Shown: positions 24,056 through 31,970, counted from the stretch's first letter. The stretch is 37,458 nt of DNA from Eubacteriales Family XIII. Incertae Sedis bacterium (GCA_031278255.1 JAITKU010000117.1:1-37458), one strand, 5' to 3'. Notes: generated from the letters alone by a model not told the origin. A program made the numbers and translations.

Positions 24056-25207
24056 TTATTCGACGATGTTGACCTTGGATGCGGTGTTGAGGTAGAACTG
24101 CCCCTCCGTGACGACGCGGTCGCCCGCCGCAAGGCCGCTCTTGATCTCCGTGAGTTCGCCGTTGTCCACGCCCGCGACCACATCGTTCAGCACGACGCGG
24201 TTTTCGGCGTCTAGGCTGATCACGATCCGGCGGCCCGCGCGGGGGAATACGGCCGCCGAGGGTACGGCGAGTACGCCCTCCGCCCGGTCCGCCGTGATCG
24301 TAACCTCGGCAAACATGCCGGGTTTTACGGCCTCGCCCGGGTTTTCGAGGGTGATGACGACCGGGTAGGTGAGGGAACCCGTCGCGGGCGCGGGCGCGAG
24401 CGCCGTTACGGTCCCGCTGAAAGATTCGTCCTCCGAAACGGATTTCACCCGTACATCGACCGTATCGCCGATCTTGACCTTGTTGATCATATTCTCGGAA
24501 AGTCCGGTATTGATTTCAAGCTTGTCGATATTGGAGATCGTTACGGCGGGTGAGGTCTGCGAAGCCATGCCGCCGACGCTTACGTTCACGGAGGTGATGT
24601 GGCCGCCGATGGGCGCCGTGACGACGGCGTTTGCGATGGCGTCTCCCGCGGCCGCGTAGGATTCCCGCGCCATGTTGAACGCGGACTGCGCCTGCTCGTA
24701 CATCTGGAGCGCGACCGCGCCCTCCTCGTAGAGCGTCCGTATCCGTTCCAGATTCGTCACGGCGTCGTCGTAGGCGATCTTCGCCTGATTGACGCTCGTC
24801 GCCAACTGGTCCCTGTCTATTTCAAACAGGCGGTCGCCCTTGTTCACCCGTTTGCCGAGTTCCGCGTAGACCCGCGTGACCTCGCCCGGCAACTTGGGGA
24901 TCACGACGGCTTCCTCCGTCGCCTCGAGCCGGCCGGTCAGGATCAGGTTGCTGTTGATATCCGCAATGACGGCGTTTGCGACGCGGACGTTGATCGCAGC
25001 TTCCTCCGCCACCTCCTGCGGCGTGAGCCTGTCCGTCACGATACGAAAGCCCGCGATCGCGAGCAGGGCTATTATGAATACGGAGAGTATCCATTTGAGC
25101 GCCCGCCCCACGCGTCTGCGCGACTTCGCGTTTTCTTTTGCCGTATGCTCCTGTGTCGCCGCCGCGTTTTCCGCCGGTTCCGGGCCGTTTGTGTTTTCCT
25201 TGTGCAT
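24056..25207 (-). CDS. RND efflux periplasmic adaptor / membrane fusion protein (HlyD-like)
   Basis: 383-residue adaptor anchored by one N-terminal transmembrane helix (about 37-57, after a charged cytoplasmic stretch); there is no lipobox. It has a barrel-sandwich/lipoyl half (EEAVVIPKLPGEVTRVYAELG), a helical hairpin (QLATSVNQAKIAYDDAVTNL to about residue 190), the second lipoyl half (VTAPIGGHITSVNVSVGG), a beta-barrel, and a C-terminal membrane-proximal domain (LAAGDRVVTEGQFYLNTASKV). First gene of the operon; the ATG follows AAAGGAGAAAGGCAACG. It should couple the pump to the wall or outside. The leader of about 145 nt from the promoter contains the operator palindrome. Confidence 0.92.
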   Translation of the reverse strand: MHKENTNGPEPAENAAATQEHTAKENAKSRRRVGRALKWILSVFIIALLAIAGFRIVTDRLTPQEVAEEAAINVRVANAVIADINSNLILTGRLEATEEAVVIPKLPGEVTRVYAELGKRVNKGDRLFEIDRDQLATSVNQAKIAYDDAVTNLERIRTLYEEGAVALQMYEQAQSAFNMARESYAAAGDAIANAVVTAPIGGHITSVNVSVGGMASQTSPAVTISNIDKLEINTGLSENMINKVKIGDTVDVRVKSVSEDESFSGTVTALAPAPATGSLTYPVVITLENPGEAVKPGMFAEVTITADRAEGVLAVPSAAVFPRAGRRIVISLDAENRVVLNDVVAGVDNGELTEIKSGLAAGDRVVTEGQFYLNTASKVNIVE

Positions 25208-25333
25208 ACTCGTTGCCTTTCTCCTTTATGTGTGATACTATAAATAGACGGTCGTATTGTGCGGGCGGCGGACAGGGGTCTGCCGCACCCTCTGCGCCGG
25301 GGTTCGTAAAATCGCAATATCGGCTGAATTCCA

Positions 25334-25353
25334 TGCCGACCCGTCGGTCGGCA
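25334..25353. promoter_or_regulatory. Likely TetR operator of the efflux operon
   Basis: Perfect palindrome GCCGACC (25335-25341), CGTC, GGTCGGC (25346-25352), extended by one more matched pair to 25334-25353. It lies just past the -10 box at the expected start of the efflux transcript, where a bound dimer would block initiation. GACC-rich palindromes of this kind are typical of TetR-family sites; the assignment to the operon's own TetR is inference. Confidence 0.65.
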
Positions 25354-25359
25354 AGTATA

Positions 25360-25388
25360 AGTTTATCGTCGATACCGGTATATGTCAA
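25360..25388 (-). promoter_or_regulatory. Promoter of the RND efflux operon
   Basis: Minus-strand consensus -35 TTGACA (25383-25388), exact 17-nt spacer, and -10 TAAACT (25360-25365). The spacer also contains the palindrome ATACCGGTAT. It is only about 20 nt from the start of the divergent nth gene, so the two genes share a short control region. Confidence 0.7.
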
Positions 25389-25406
25389 GTATCTTTTTAT
25401 AATTTT

Positions 25407-26075
25407 ATGAAAACCTTATCAAAGAAGAATTGCGCGGTCGTACTCGATATACTGCGTGCGGCCTATCCGGAGGCCGGTTGCGCTCTGGTCCACGAAAACA
25501 GCTTCGAGCTACTCGTCAAGGTGGTTCTGTCCGCCCAGACGACGGACAAGGGCGTCAACGCCGTTTCATCGGAACTCTTCGGGCGCTATAAGGACGCTGC
25601 GGCGCTGGCGGAAGCGGACGAGGAGGACCTTTGGCGCATTCTGCGGAGGATCGGCATGTACAAGACGAAAGCGAAGAATATTAAGGCGCTCGCCGCAAAG
25701 CTTTTGTCCGCGCACGGCGGCGTTGTGCCGGACGATTACGATGCGCTCATCGCCCTGCCGGGCGTCGGGCGAAAGACCGCCAACGTCGTTTTGGCCGTCG
25801 GCTTCGGCCGGCAGCGTATCGCCGTCGATACCCACGTGTTTCGTGTCGCCAACCGTATCGGGCTGTGCGACGAGAAGGATGTGCTGCGGACGGAACTGAC
25901 CCTGATGCAAAGACTGCCCGCCGATCGGTGGACGTAGGCGCATCACAGTCTGATATTTCACGGACGCCGTTGCTGTCACGCGCGGCGGCCCTCCTGTGAG
26001 ATATGCCCGGCGCGCGGCCTTTGCGTCTGCGCGGCGCGGATGTCCGTTCTTCAAAAAGGTCCGGCGGAGGCGTAG
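25407..26075 (+). pseudogene. nth: Endonuclease III interrupted by an in-frame TAG
   Basis: Base-excision repair glycosylase/AP lyase. The frame from ATG 25407 gives 176 residues up to TAG at 25935-25937. It includes the helix-hairpin-helix LPGVGRKTANVVL with catalytic Lys123 and Asp141 in VDTHVFRVANR. The same frame continues after the stop for 45 codons, beginning AHHSLIFHGRRCCHARRPSC, and holds the complete iron-sulfur pattern C-x6-C-x2-C-x5-C before TAG at 26073-26075. In relatives the sequence reads W-S/T-x-A-H-H, so exactly one codon has become a stop. Reading through gives about 222 residues, the family norm. No Shine-Dalgarno sequence is visible before the ATG. The short product lacks the cluster loop. 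A true mutation, a sequencing error or readthrough are all possible; TAG ends many other genes here. Confidence 0.85.
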
Positions 26076-26081
26076 AAACGC

Positions 26082-26879
26082 ATGAACGAGGATATGCTGA
26101 AAGAATTTATAAGCGACCCGGCCCTCGCCGCCACCGTTTCCGAGACGGATGCCCTGCGTAAGGACTTGGTCGGGATGCGCATATTCGACGCGCCGATCTT
26201 CGCGATCGCCGCAGCGGACGATCCGCTGTTCTTGCGGCTCAAGAGCGACGCATCGGTGGGCGCGCATCACCTCTTGCCCGCCGACTGGACGCCGGGAGCG
26301 CGCTTCGTCCTCTCCGTGTTTTTCCCGTTCGCAAAGCGGGTGCGGGCCGCCAACGCCGCCGCGGATCGCATACCCGCCGCGGAATGGCTTCACGGGCGTA
26401 TCGAGGGGCAAAAATGCATATCCGCCGTATTCGCCGCCGCCGCGGAGGTTTTGCGCCGCGCGGGTTTTTCGGCCGTTGTCCCCGCACTGGACGCGCGGTT
26501 TCGCTCGGAGGGCTTCACGAGCAACTGGTCCGAGCGCCACGTCGCTTTCGTCTGCGGCCTCGGAACTTTCGGGCTTTCGAGGGGGCTGATCACGGAGAAG
26601 GGCATCGCCGGCAGATTCGCGAGCCTCGTCACGGATATGGCGCTCTCGCCGACGCGCAGGGAATACGAGGATCTGTACGAGTATTGCGTCTTTTGCGGGC
26701 TTTGCGCGAAGCGCTGCCCCGCAGAGGCCATCGATCCCGAAACCGGCAAGGCGCACGCGCCCTGTTTCACGTTTTTGGAGGAAACGCGGGCGCGGTTTTC
26801 ACCGCGCTACGGCTGCGGCAAATGTCAGGCGGGCGTGCCGTGCGAATGCGGCATTCCCGCAAGGGGAGCGCGGTCGTGA
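26082..26879 (+). CDS. QueG-like double [4Fe-4S] protein
   Basis: 265-residue cytoplasmic iron-sulfur protein resembling the core of epoxyqueuosine reductase (COG1600-like). A first ferredoxin motif C-x2-C-x2-C-x3-CP (YCVFCGLCAKRCP) is followed by CFTFLEET and a second cysteine set (GCGKCQAGVPCECGIP). The middle SERHVAFVCGLGTFGLSRGLIT also resembles the QueG family. It is about 100 residues shorter than typical QueG, so I would not claim queuosine synthesis. The ATG follows GGCGGAGG. The stop overlaps the start of the AEC transporter gene by 4 nt (GTGA), so the two are translationally coupled. The substrate is unknown. Confidence 0.75.
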   Translation: MNEDMLKEFISDPALAATVSETDALRKDLVGMRIFDAPIFAIAAADDPLFLRLKSDASVGAHHLLPADWTPGARFVLSVFFPFAKRVRAANAAADRIPAAEWLHGRIEGQKCISAVFAAAAEVLRRAGFSAVVPALDARFRSEGFTSNWSERHVAFVCGLGTFGLSRGLITEKGIAGRFASLVTDMALSPTRREYEDLYEYCVFCGLCAKRCPAEAIDPETGKAHAPCFTFLEETRARFSPRYGCGKCQAGVPCECGIPARGARS

Positions 26880-27841
26880 CGGTTGGGGTGGTGTTCAGCC
26901 GAGTGGCGGGCGTATTCGCGATGGTCCTCCTCGGCTTTATCGCGAACAGGGTCGGCTGGCTGCCGTCCGAATCCGGCAAATACCTCTCCAAGATCGTGAT
27001 CAACATAGCGGCGCCCTGCGCCGTGCTGCATTCCATGAGCGCGCAGGAAATGCGCGGCGACGCCTTTTCCTTGGTAATAGAAATTATTTCCGTATCGTTT
27101 GCCATGTTCCTGTTCTCCGCCCTGTGCGCCCTCCCCATCGTCGCCCTGCTGCGCGTCCGGAAAGAGGACAGGGGCGTCTATCGCAGCTTTGTTATCTTCT
27201 CAAACAACGGCTTCATGGGTTTTCCCGTCGTGCTGGCCGTATTCGGCTCGACCGGTCTTTTTTACATCATCCTCTCGAACATGGCCGCCATCCTTTTGCA
27301 ATATACCCTGTGCATTGCGCTGATCAAACGGGACGCAGCCGCGCTTTCACGGAGCAAGCCGCGAAAGGAGTCCGTGAAGAACCGTCTGAAAGCGGTGTTC
27401 GACGTTCCGCTCGACGCGGCTTTGGTCAGTTTGGCGATATTCCTGCTGCGGATACCCGTACACGAGGGTTTGCAGGATATATTTTCCTCCGTCGGCGCCA
27501 TGATGGCCCCGCTTTCCATGATTATCATCGGAATACAGCTCGCGCAGAGCAAAATTCGGGACGCCTTGCTGAATCCGCGGCTCGTCGTCATATCCGTCGT
27601 GCGGCTTGCGCTCATGCCGTTTCTTATGTTTCTTATTTTGGAATTTATAAACATAGATTCCCTGGTCCGTTGCGTGATCATACTGTCGTTCGCCATGCCC
27701 TGCGCGGCGCTTCCCGTGGTCTTTGCGCAGGAGTACGGCGCCAACGCGAAACTCGCGGCGGAGGGGGCTTTTCTGAGTACGCTGTTTTCCATGGCCTGCT
27801 TGCCGATTGCCTGTATACTTTTGACGCTGCATGTATTATAA
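26876..27841 (+). CDS. AEC (auxin efflux carrier) family transporter
   Basis: 321-residue membrane protein with about 10 hydrophobic helices. Family features are FIANRVGWLPSESGKYLSKI near the N-terminus, NNGFMGFPVVLAVFG, PLSMIIIGIQLAQ in the middle, and RLALMPFLMFLI followed by FAMPCAALPVVFAQEYG. Bacterial members export or import organic acids such as malate; the cargo here is unknown. I take the start at GTG 26876, within the last codons of the iron-sulfur protein and behind AAGGGGAG; the frame is open further upstream, but that part is only the other gene read out of frame. The stop is TAA, and a weak hairpin follows. Confidence 0.85.
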   Translation: MTVGVVFSRVAGVFAMVLLGFIANRVGWLPSESGKYLSKIVINIAAPCAVLHSMSAQEMRGDAFSLVIEIISVSFAMFLFSALCALPIVALLRVRKEDRGVYRSFVIFSNNGFMGFPVVLAVFGSTGLFYIILSNMAAILLQYTLCIALIKRDAAALSRSKPRKESVKNRLKAVFDVPLDAALVSLAIFLLRIPVHEGLQDIFSSVGAMMAPLSMIIIGIQLAQSKIRDALLNPRLVVISVVRLALMPFLMFLILEFINIDSLVRCVIILSFAMPCAALPVVFAQEYGANAKLAAEGAFLSTLFSMACLPIACILLTLHVL

Positions 27842-27865
27842 TAATAAATGGATTTTGAGTTTTGG

Positions 27866-27887
27866 GCGAAGCGCGTCGGCGCTTTGC
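27866..27887. terminator. Small hairpin after the AEC gene
   Basis: GCGAAGCGC (27866-27874), 4-nt loop, GCGCTTTGC (27879-27887) with one G-U pair. No T run. Possibly a weak transcript end or leader structure before lgt. Confidence 0.3.
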
Positions 27888-27939
27888 GTTCGGGAAGGAA
27901 AGTATATTGTTGCTGCGGCGAGGAAAGTGAGGAATCGCG

Positions 27940-28704
27940 ATGCCATCTCCCCCCGACAGGATAGCGTTCACGGTTTTCGGCATAGATATCATGTGGTACG
28001 GTATACTTGTCACTTTTGCCATCGCCACGGGCGTTTTCATCGTATGTTTTCGCGCGTGGAAGCATGATCACACGGCCGACACGGTCATCAATTTCATGCT
28101 CTTTTGCGTGCCTGCGGGCTTGATCGGCGCGCGCCTGTATTATGTGCTTTTCAATCTCGACGATTTCTCCGGCAATCCCATGCAGATATTCAACACGCGG
28201 GCGGGCGGGCTTGCGATACACGGCGCCTTGCTGCTCGGCCTCCTGATGGCGATAATACTCTTTCGGGTTTGGAACATCGCCCCCCTGAACGCGCTCGATC
28301 TCGCGGCGCCGGGCTTTGCGGCGGCACAGGCCATCGGCCGCTGGGGGAATTACTTCAACCAAGAGGCGTACGGCGGACCGACGGATTTGCCTTGGGGTCT
28401 CATTGTGAACGGCCGGACCGTGCATCCCACCTTTCTTTATGAATCGCTGTGGTGCTTTCTGCTGTTCCTGTTGCTGATCCGCGTGGACAACCGCAGGCGC
28501 TTCGAGGGACAGACCTTTCTGCTTTACTGTATTCTGTATTCCCTTGAACGTTTCTTTGTGGAGGGGCTTAGGACGGACAGCCTGATGCTGTTCGACACTT
28601 TCAGGCAGGCACAGGTGCTGAGCGCGGCGGTGTTCGTGATCTGCGGCATCGCCTATCTGTATCTGCGGCGGCGGGAGAAGTATCGGGGCCGCTTGTTCTA
28701 TTGA
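27940..28704 (+). CDS. lgt: Prolipoprotein diacylglyceryl transferase
   Basis: Membrane enzyme that moves a diacylglyceryl group from phosphatidylglycerol to the lipobox Cys of prolipoproteins. The 254-residue protein has about seven membrane helices and the Lgt signature GRWGNYFNQEAYGG (from about residue 133, with Arg134 and Glu142). His94 (AIHGALLLG), the EGLRTDSL motif and the QVLSA ending are also present. Length is typical. The ATG follows a GAGGAATCGCG site. It is followed 49 nt later by ychF. The PrsA-like lipoprotein at 10061 is an obvious client. Confidence 0.95.
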   Translation: MPSPPDRIAFTVFGIDIMWYGILVTFAIATGVFIVCFRAWKHDHTADTVINFMLFCVPAGLIGARLYYVLFNLDDFSGNPMQIFNTRAGGLAIHGALLLGLLMAIILFRVWNIAPLNALDLAAPGFAAAQAIGRWGNYFNQEAYGGPTDLPWGLIVNGRTVHPTFLYESLWCFLLFLLLIRVDNRRRFEGQTFLLYCILYSLERFFVEGLRTDSLMLFDTFRQAQVLSAAVFVICGIAYLYLRRREKYRGRLFY

Positions 28705-28753
28705 TCGATACGCGACATATGTTATTGTTCGGCGGATGGCAGAGGCATCTTTC

Positions 28754-29848
28754 ATGAAACTTGGTATAGTGGGACTTCCGAACGTCGGGAAGAGTACGCT
28801 TTTCAACGCGATCACAAAGGCCGGCGCGGAGGCGGCGAATTACCCGTTCTGCACGATAGACCCAAACGTCGGCGTTGTGACCGTGCCGGATGAACGGCTG
28901 CGGGTTTTGCACGAGATATACAAGTCGAAAAAGACGGTATACACGACGATAGAATTCTGCGATATCGCGGGACTTGTCAAGGGCGCGCACAGGGGCGAGG
29001 GCCTCGGCAACAAATTCCTCGGACACATAAGGGAGGCGGAAGCCGTTGTCCACGTCGTACGCTGTTTCGAGGACGCGGATGTCGTCCACGTCGATGGGCG
29101 GATCGATCCCCTGTCCGACATCGAAACGATCAATCTGGAATTGATTCTCTCCGATATGGACTTGCTGGAACGGCGGGTGCAGCGGACGCGCAAGGCCCTG
29201 AAAGGCGACAGGTCCTTGCAGGCGGAACTCGACACACTCACGCGGATCGGCGAAACGCTGGAGGCGGGGAGACCGGCGCGGACGGCGGCGCTCTCGGAAG
29301 AGGAGAAAGCTTTCGCAAAGGAACTCGGTCTGCTCTCTTTCAAACCCGTTATCTACGCGGCCAACGTTTCCGAGGCGGAGGCGGGCGGCGACACGGACGG
29401 CCCCCTGCTTCGGCGCGTCGCGGACTTCGCCGCGTCCGAGGGTTCGGAGGTCGTGGCTCTGTGCGCGAAGCTGGAATCCGAACTCGCGGAACTGGACGAT
29501 ACGGAAAAGGTCCCTTTCCTTGCGGAACTCGGCATAAAGGAATCGGGACTCGATCGTCTGATAAAAAGCTCGTATCGTCTGCTCGATCTGATATCTTTCC
29601 TCACGGCGGGCGAACCGGAGGTCCGCGCCTGGACGATCCGTCGCGGCGCGAAAGCGCCGCAGGCCGCGGGCCGCATCCATACGGATTTCGAGCGGGGCTT
29701 CATACGCGCCGAAACCATAGCCTACGATAAGCTGATCGAATGCGGCGGCAATCCCGCGCGCGCGCGGGAAAAGGGCCTGATTCGCGCGGAGGGCAAGGAT
29801 TACGTGGTGCGGGACGGGGATATCATGCACTTCCTGTTCAATGTATAA
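28754..29848 (+). CDS. ychF: Redox-regulated ATPase YchF (OLA1 family)
   Basis: Obg-related P-loop protein that prefers ATP and binds ribosomes. I choose ATG 28754 (MKLGIVGLPNVGKST), the universal family start, 8 nt after AGAGG, not the ATG 18 nt earlier. It gives 364 residues, exactly the family size. Visible are G1 GLPNVGKST, G3 DIAGLVKGAHRGEGLG, the altered G4 region NVSE typical of YchF (instead of NKxD, explaining ATP use), a coiled-coil stretch around 135-200, and the TGS ending (AKAPQAAGRIHTDFERGF, KDYVVRDGDIMHFLFNV). No irregularity. Confidence 0.96.
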   Translation: MKLGIVGLPNVGKSTLFNAITKAGAEAANYPFCTIDPNVGVVTVPDERLRVLHEIYKSKKTVYTTIEFCDIAGLVKGAHRGEGLGNKFLGHIREAEAVVHVVRCFEDADVVHVDGRIDPLSDIETINLELILSDMDLLERRVQRTRKALKGDRSLQAELDTLTRIGETLEAGRPARTAALSEEEKAFAKELGLLSFKPVIYAANVSEAEAGGDTDGPLLRRVADFAASEGSEVVALCAKLESELAELDDTEKVPFLAELGIKESGLDRLIKSSYRLLDLISFLTAGEPEVRAWTIRRGAKAPQAAGRIHTDFERGFIRAETIAYDKLIECGGNPARAREKGLIRAEGKDYVVRDGDIMHFLFNV

Positions 29849-29868
29849 ATTACCATAAATGAAATATC

Positions 29869-29908
29869 GCCGCCGCCGCGAAAACCCGCCGGCTTCCGCG
29901 GCGGCGGC
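29869..29908. terminator. GC-rich hairpin after ychF
   Basis: GCCGCCGCCGCG (29869-29880) and CGCGGCGGCGGC (29897-29908) form perfect 12-bp arms with a 16-nt loop that can fold again. No T run follows. Like the hairpin at 17014-17068, it sits right after a housekeeping gene. Confidence 0.5.
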
Positions 29909-29931
29909 AAAGAAACAGTGGGAGTTTTGAG

Positions 29932-31458
29932 ATGAGAATAAAGAGAGGATTCCCCGCCGCGCCCGCAGTCGCCTTTCTCTTGGCCGTCGCGCTCGCGTTT
30001 TCGCAGACCGTCGCCGTCTCCGGCGCCGTTTATGAGCGGCGGTTTTCGTATTTTCCGCAGGAATCCGTGACCGTGCGCATAGACGGATCGCGCTTTTTCG
30101 TGGAGAATCTGCCTGCGCGCGCGGATTTCGATTACGGCTGCATAGAGTTTTTCACCCCGACCGGGAAGAGCGTAAAAGAGGAATGGACAGTCCGTTCGGA
30201 CGACGCCGATATGAGCGTCGATATGTCGGGCCTCTCCGACGGTCTGTATACGGCGACCTTTTACCGGTCGTCCGAGCTGTGGTCAACCTATACGAGCTAT
30301 TTTTCGGACAACGATGTGCAGCTTCGCGTGCAAAACGGCGAGGCTTCGCTCGTCACGCCCATCATGTACGAACGCAACGAGCGCTTCCACAATGCGGGAC
30401 GCAAAGATATCGCGGCGTTGTCCGCCTATCTCGGACCCACATACGAAATACAGAGCGACGATCCCGCCGTCCGCTCGCTCGCGGCCGCGCTCACGGAGGG
30501 GCTTGCGGACGATTACGACAAGGCGCTGGCGATCCACGATTGGGTCGCGGGCAATATCTACTATGACCACGACGAGGCTGCGGCGGGGACGGGAACGCGC
30601 TACGAGGGTAAGACGGCCCTCGGCGCGCTACGCCTCGGACGCGCCGTCTGCGAGGGCTACGCCAAGATGACGGCGGCCCTGCTTCGCGCGGCCGGCATCC
30701 CCGCAAAATTCGTGTATGGCTACGCCCTCGGCATAGACGGCAACGAATGGCCGTCCGACACGCCCGAGGACGCGCTCGGACCGGACGATTCAAACCACGC
30801 GTGGAACGAGGCTTTCATCGACGGCAGGTGGGTGATCATCGACGCGACTTGGGACAGCGGCAACCACTACGAGCAGGGCCGTAAGACGGCGAGCGACGGC
30901 GTCCTGACCCATCGTTATTTCGACGCCGCACTTGAGGCTTTTGCCGCGGATCACGCCACGACGGACCCCGAATGGGAACTTTGGTGGCTGCCGTCCGCCG
31001 CGCCCGTGCCGGCGGGTTCCTTTGCGGGAAGTGTGTTCGTGGACGGCGTTTTGACGGTGTCCGGCGTTTACAACATAGACGGCAGCAATTATTTTAAGCT
31101 GCGCGACCTCGCGTCGATGCTGGCGAACTCGGACCTTGCGTTCGGCGTCGGATGGGACGAGGCGAGCAAGACGGTGTCGATACGCACGGATGAGCCGTAT
31201 GCACCGGAGGGAACGGAACTCGCCGGCGGCGCGGGGACAAATGGAATGGCAGTGTTGCCCGAAATGACGGTAGAGATAGACGGCAAGGCAGTCTATTTGG
31301 AAGTTTACAACATAAACGGAAGTAATTATTTTAAGCTGCGCGACATGGCCGCGCGCATCGGGTTTTCTGTGGATTACGACGCGACCGCGAGGACTGTTTT
31401 GATCCGCACGGAAACCGCGGTGCCTGCGCAGACATCCGAGCAAGCGCCGCGGACGTAA
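29932..31458 (+). CDS. Secreted transglutaminase-like protein with two stalk repeats
   Basis: 508-residue exported protein. Signal peptide about 1-31 (hydrophobic PAVAFLLAVALAF, ending VSG-A). Residues 35-150 are a beta-rich region I do not recognise. A transglutaminase/cysteine-protease-like core follows at about 185-310, with the triad Cys240 (RAVCEGYAKM), His289 (NHAWNEAF) and Asp304 (IDATWD). After a Pro/Ala linker come two copies of a copper-amine-oxidase-N-like stalk domain, recognisable by YNIDGSNYFKLRDLA and YNINGSNYFKLRDMA. Such proteins are usually wall-associated in Clostridia and may cleave or cross-link peptides; the target is unknown. The ATG has GGGAG upstream. The stop is TAA, with no clear terminator. 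Confidence 0.82.
   Translation: MRIKRGFPAAPAVAFLLAVALAFSQTVAVSGAVYERRFSYFPQESVTVRIDGSRFFVENLPARADFDYGCIEFFTPTGKSVKEEWTVRSDDADMSVDMSGLSDGLYTATFYRSSELWSTYTSYFSDNDVQLRVQNGEASLVTPIMYERNERFHNAGRKDIAALSAYLGPTYEIQSDDPAVRSLAAALTEGLADDYDKALAIHDWVAGNIYYDHDEAAAGTGTRYEGKTALGALRLGRAVCEGYAKMTAALLRAAGIPAKFVYGYALGIDGNEWPSDTPEDALGPDDSNHAWNEAFIDGRWVIIDATWDSGNHYEQGRKTASDGVLTHRYFDAALEAFAADHATTDPEWELWWLPSAAPVPAGSFAGSVFVDGVLTVSGVYNIDGSNYFKLRDLASMLANSDLAFGVGWDEASKTVSIRTDEPYAPEGTELAGGAGTNGMAVLPEMTVEIDGKAVYLEVYNINGSNYFKLRDMAARIGFSVDYDATARTVLIRTETAVPAQTSEQAPRT
31087..31344 (+). repeat. Duplicated stalk-domain motif, conserved at DNA level
   Basis: A 21-nt segment encoding NYFKLRD is identical at 31087-31107 and 31324-31344, 237 nt (79 codons) apart. 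It uses A/T-ending codons in an otherwise G/C-ending gene. The flanking sequence has diverged at DNA level. Confidence 0.8.
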
Positions 31459-31543
31459 AAAACGCTTCGCGTAGGGGCGGGCGGCTTCCGAATTTTCGCG
31501 GCGGCTTTTCAGTGGGACGAGGTATCGCAAAACGGATAATACA

Positions 31544-31924
31544 ATGCAGGCGGACAGGGATTTCTTTGGGGCTGAGGCGCGGACAAAGGGGACCGGATTT
31601 TTTGAGCGCGTGTATGCTGTGATTGCGCGCGTACCCTATGGCGGGGTTGTTTCATACGGGCAGATCGCGCGCCTTCTGGGTAATCCGCGCGCGGCGCGTC
31701 AGGTCGGATGGGCCCTCGCCGCCTGTCCCGATCATCTGCCGTGGCAGCGCGTTGTGACGGCCGACGGTACCGTGACGGGCGGGATCTGCGCCGATATGCG
31801 CAGGGCCTTGCTCGCGTCCGAGGGCATTCCTTTCCTGCCGGACGGTCGCGTGGATATGGATGTCTGCCGGATACCGGACGACCTGCTCTTCGCGGCGTGC
31901 GATACGGCGGTGGATCGACGCTGA
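31544..31924 (+). CDS. Alkyltransferase-like (ATL) DNA-repair protein
   Basis: 126-residue protein of the MGMT/Ogt DNA-binding fold only. It has VPYGGVVSYGQIARLLGNP, the Arg-finger helix PRAARQVGWAL, and the active-site segment LPWQRVV. In true O6-alkylguanine transferases this reads PCHRV; here Trp67 replaces the alkyl-accepting Cys and Gln replaces His. ATL proteins of this kind bind O6-alkylguanine, flip it out and hand the lesion to nucleotide excision repair; Mfd, encoded at 4095, belongs to a related pathway. The start ATG has no convincing ribosome binding site, so the exact start is uncertain. About 25 residues after the core are less conserved. It converges on the acetyltransferase gene. 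Confidence 0.85.
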   Translation: MQADRDFFGAEARTKGTGFFERVYAVIARVPYGGVVSYGQIARLLGNPRAARQVGWALAACPDHLPWQRVVTADGTVTGGICADMRRALLASEGIPFLPDGRVDMDVCRIPDDLLFAACDTAVDRR

Positions 31925-31938
31925 CGCCGCGCGGCGTC
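31923..31938. terminator. Perfect 16-bp palindrome between convergent genes
   Basis: GACGCCGCGCGGCGTC, overlapping the last bases of the ATL stop. It has no loop, so as RNA it would need to open its centre. It could be a bidirectional transcript end or a protein site; nothing else lies in the 46-nt gap. Confidence 0.3.
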
Positions 31939-31970
31939 TGCCGATCTCGGCGACTTACGCGTCTCCTTGA

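Noticed and set aside
25398..25403. TATAAT as a -10 box for nth
   Set aside because: It ends 3 nt before the ATG, so transcription would start inside the coding sequence; no matching -35 is present.
25935..25937. Genome-wide reassignment of TAG
   Set aside because: pth, mfd, hup, rqcP, the hydantoinase, the NCS1 permease and the RND pump genes all end in TAG at the expected protein lengths.
31923..31938. Restriction-modification or integrase site at the 16-bp palindrome
   Set aside because: No recombinase or methylase gene in the window and no second copy noticed; a transcript-end role is simpler.
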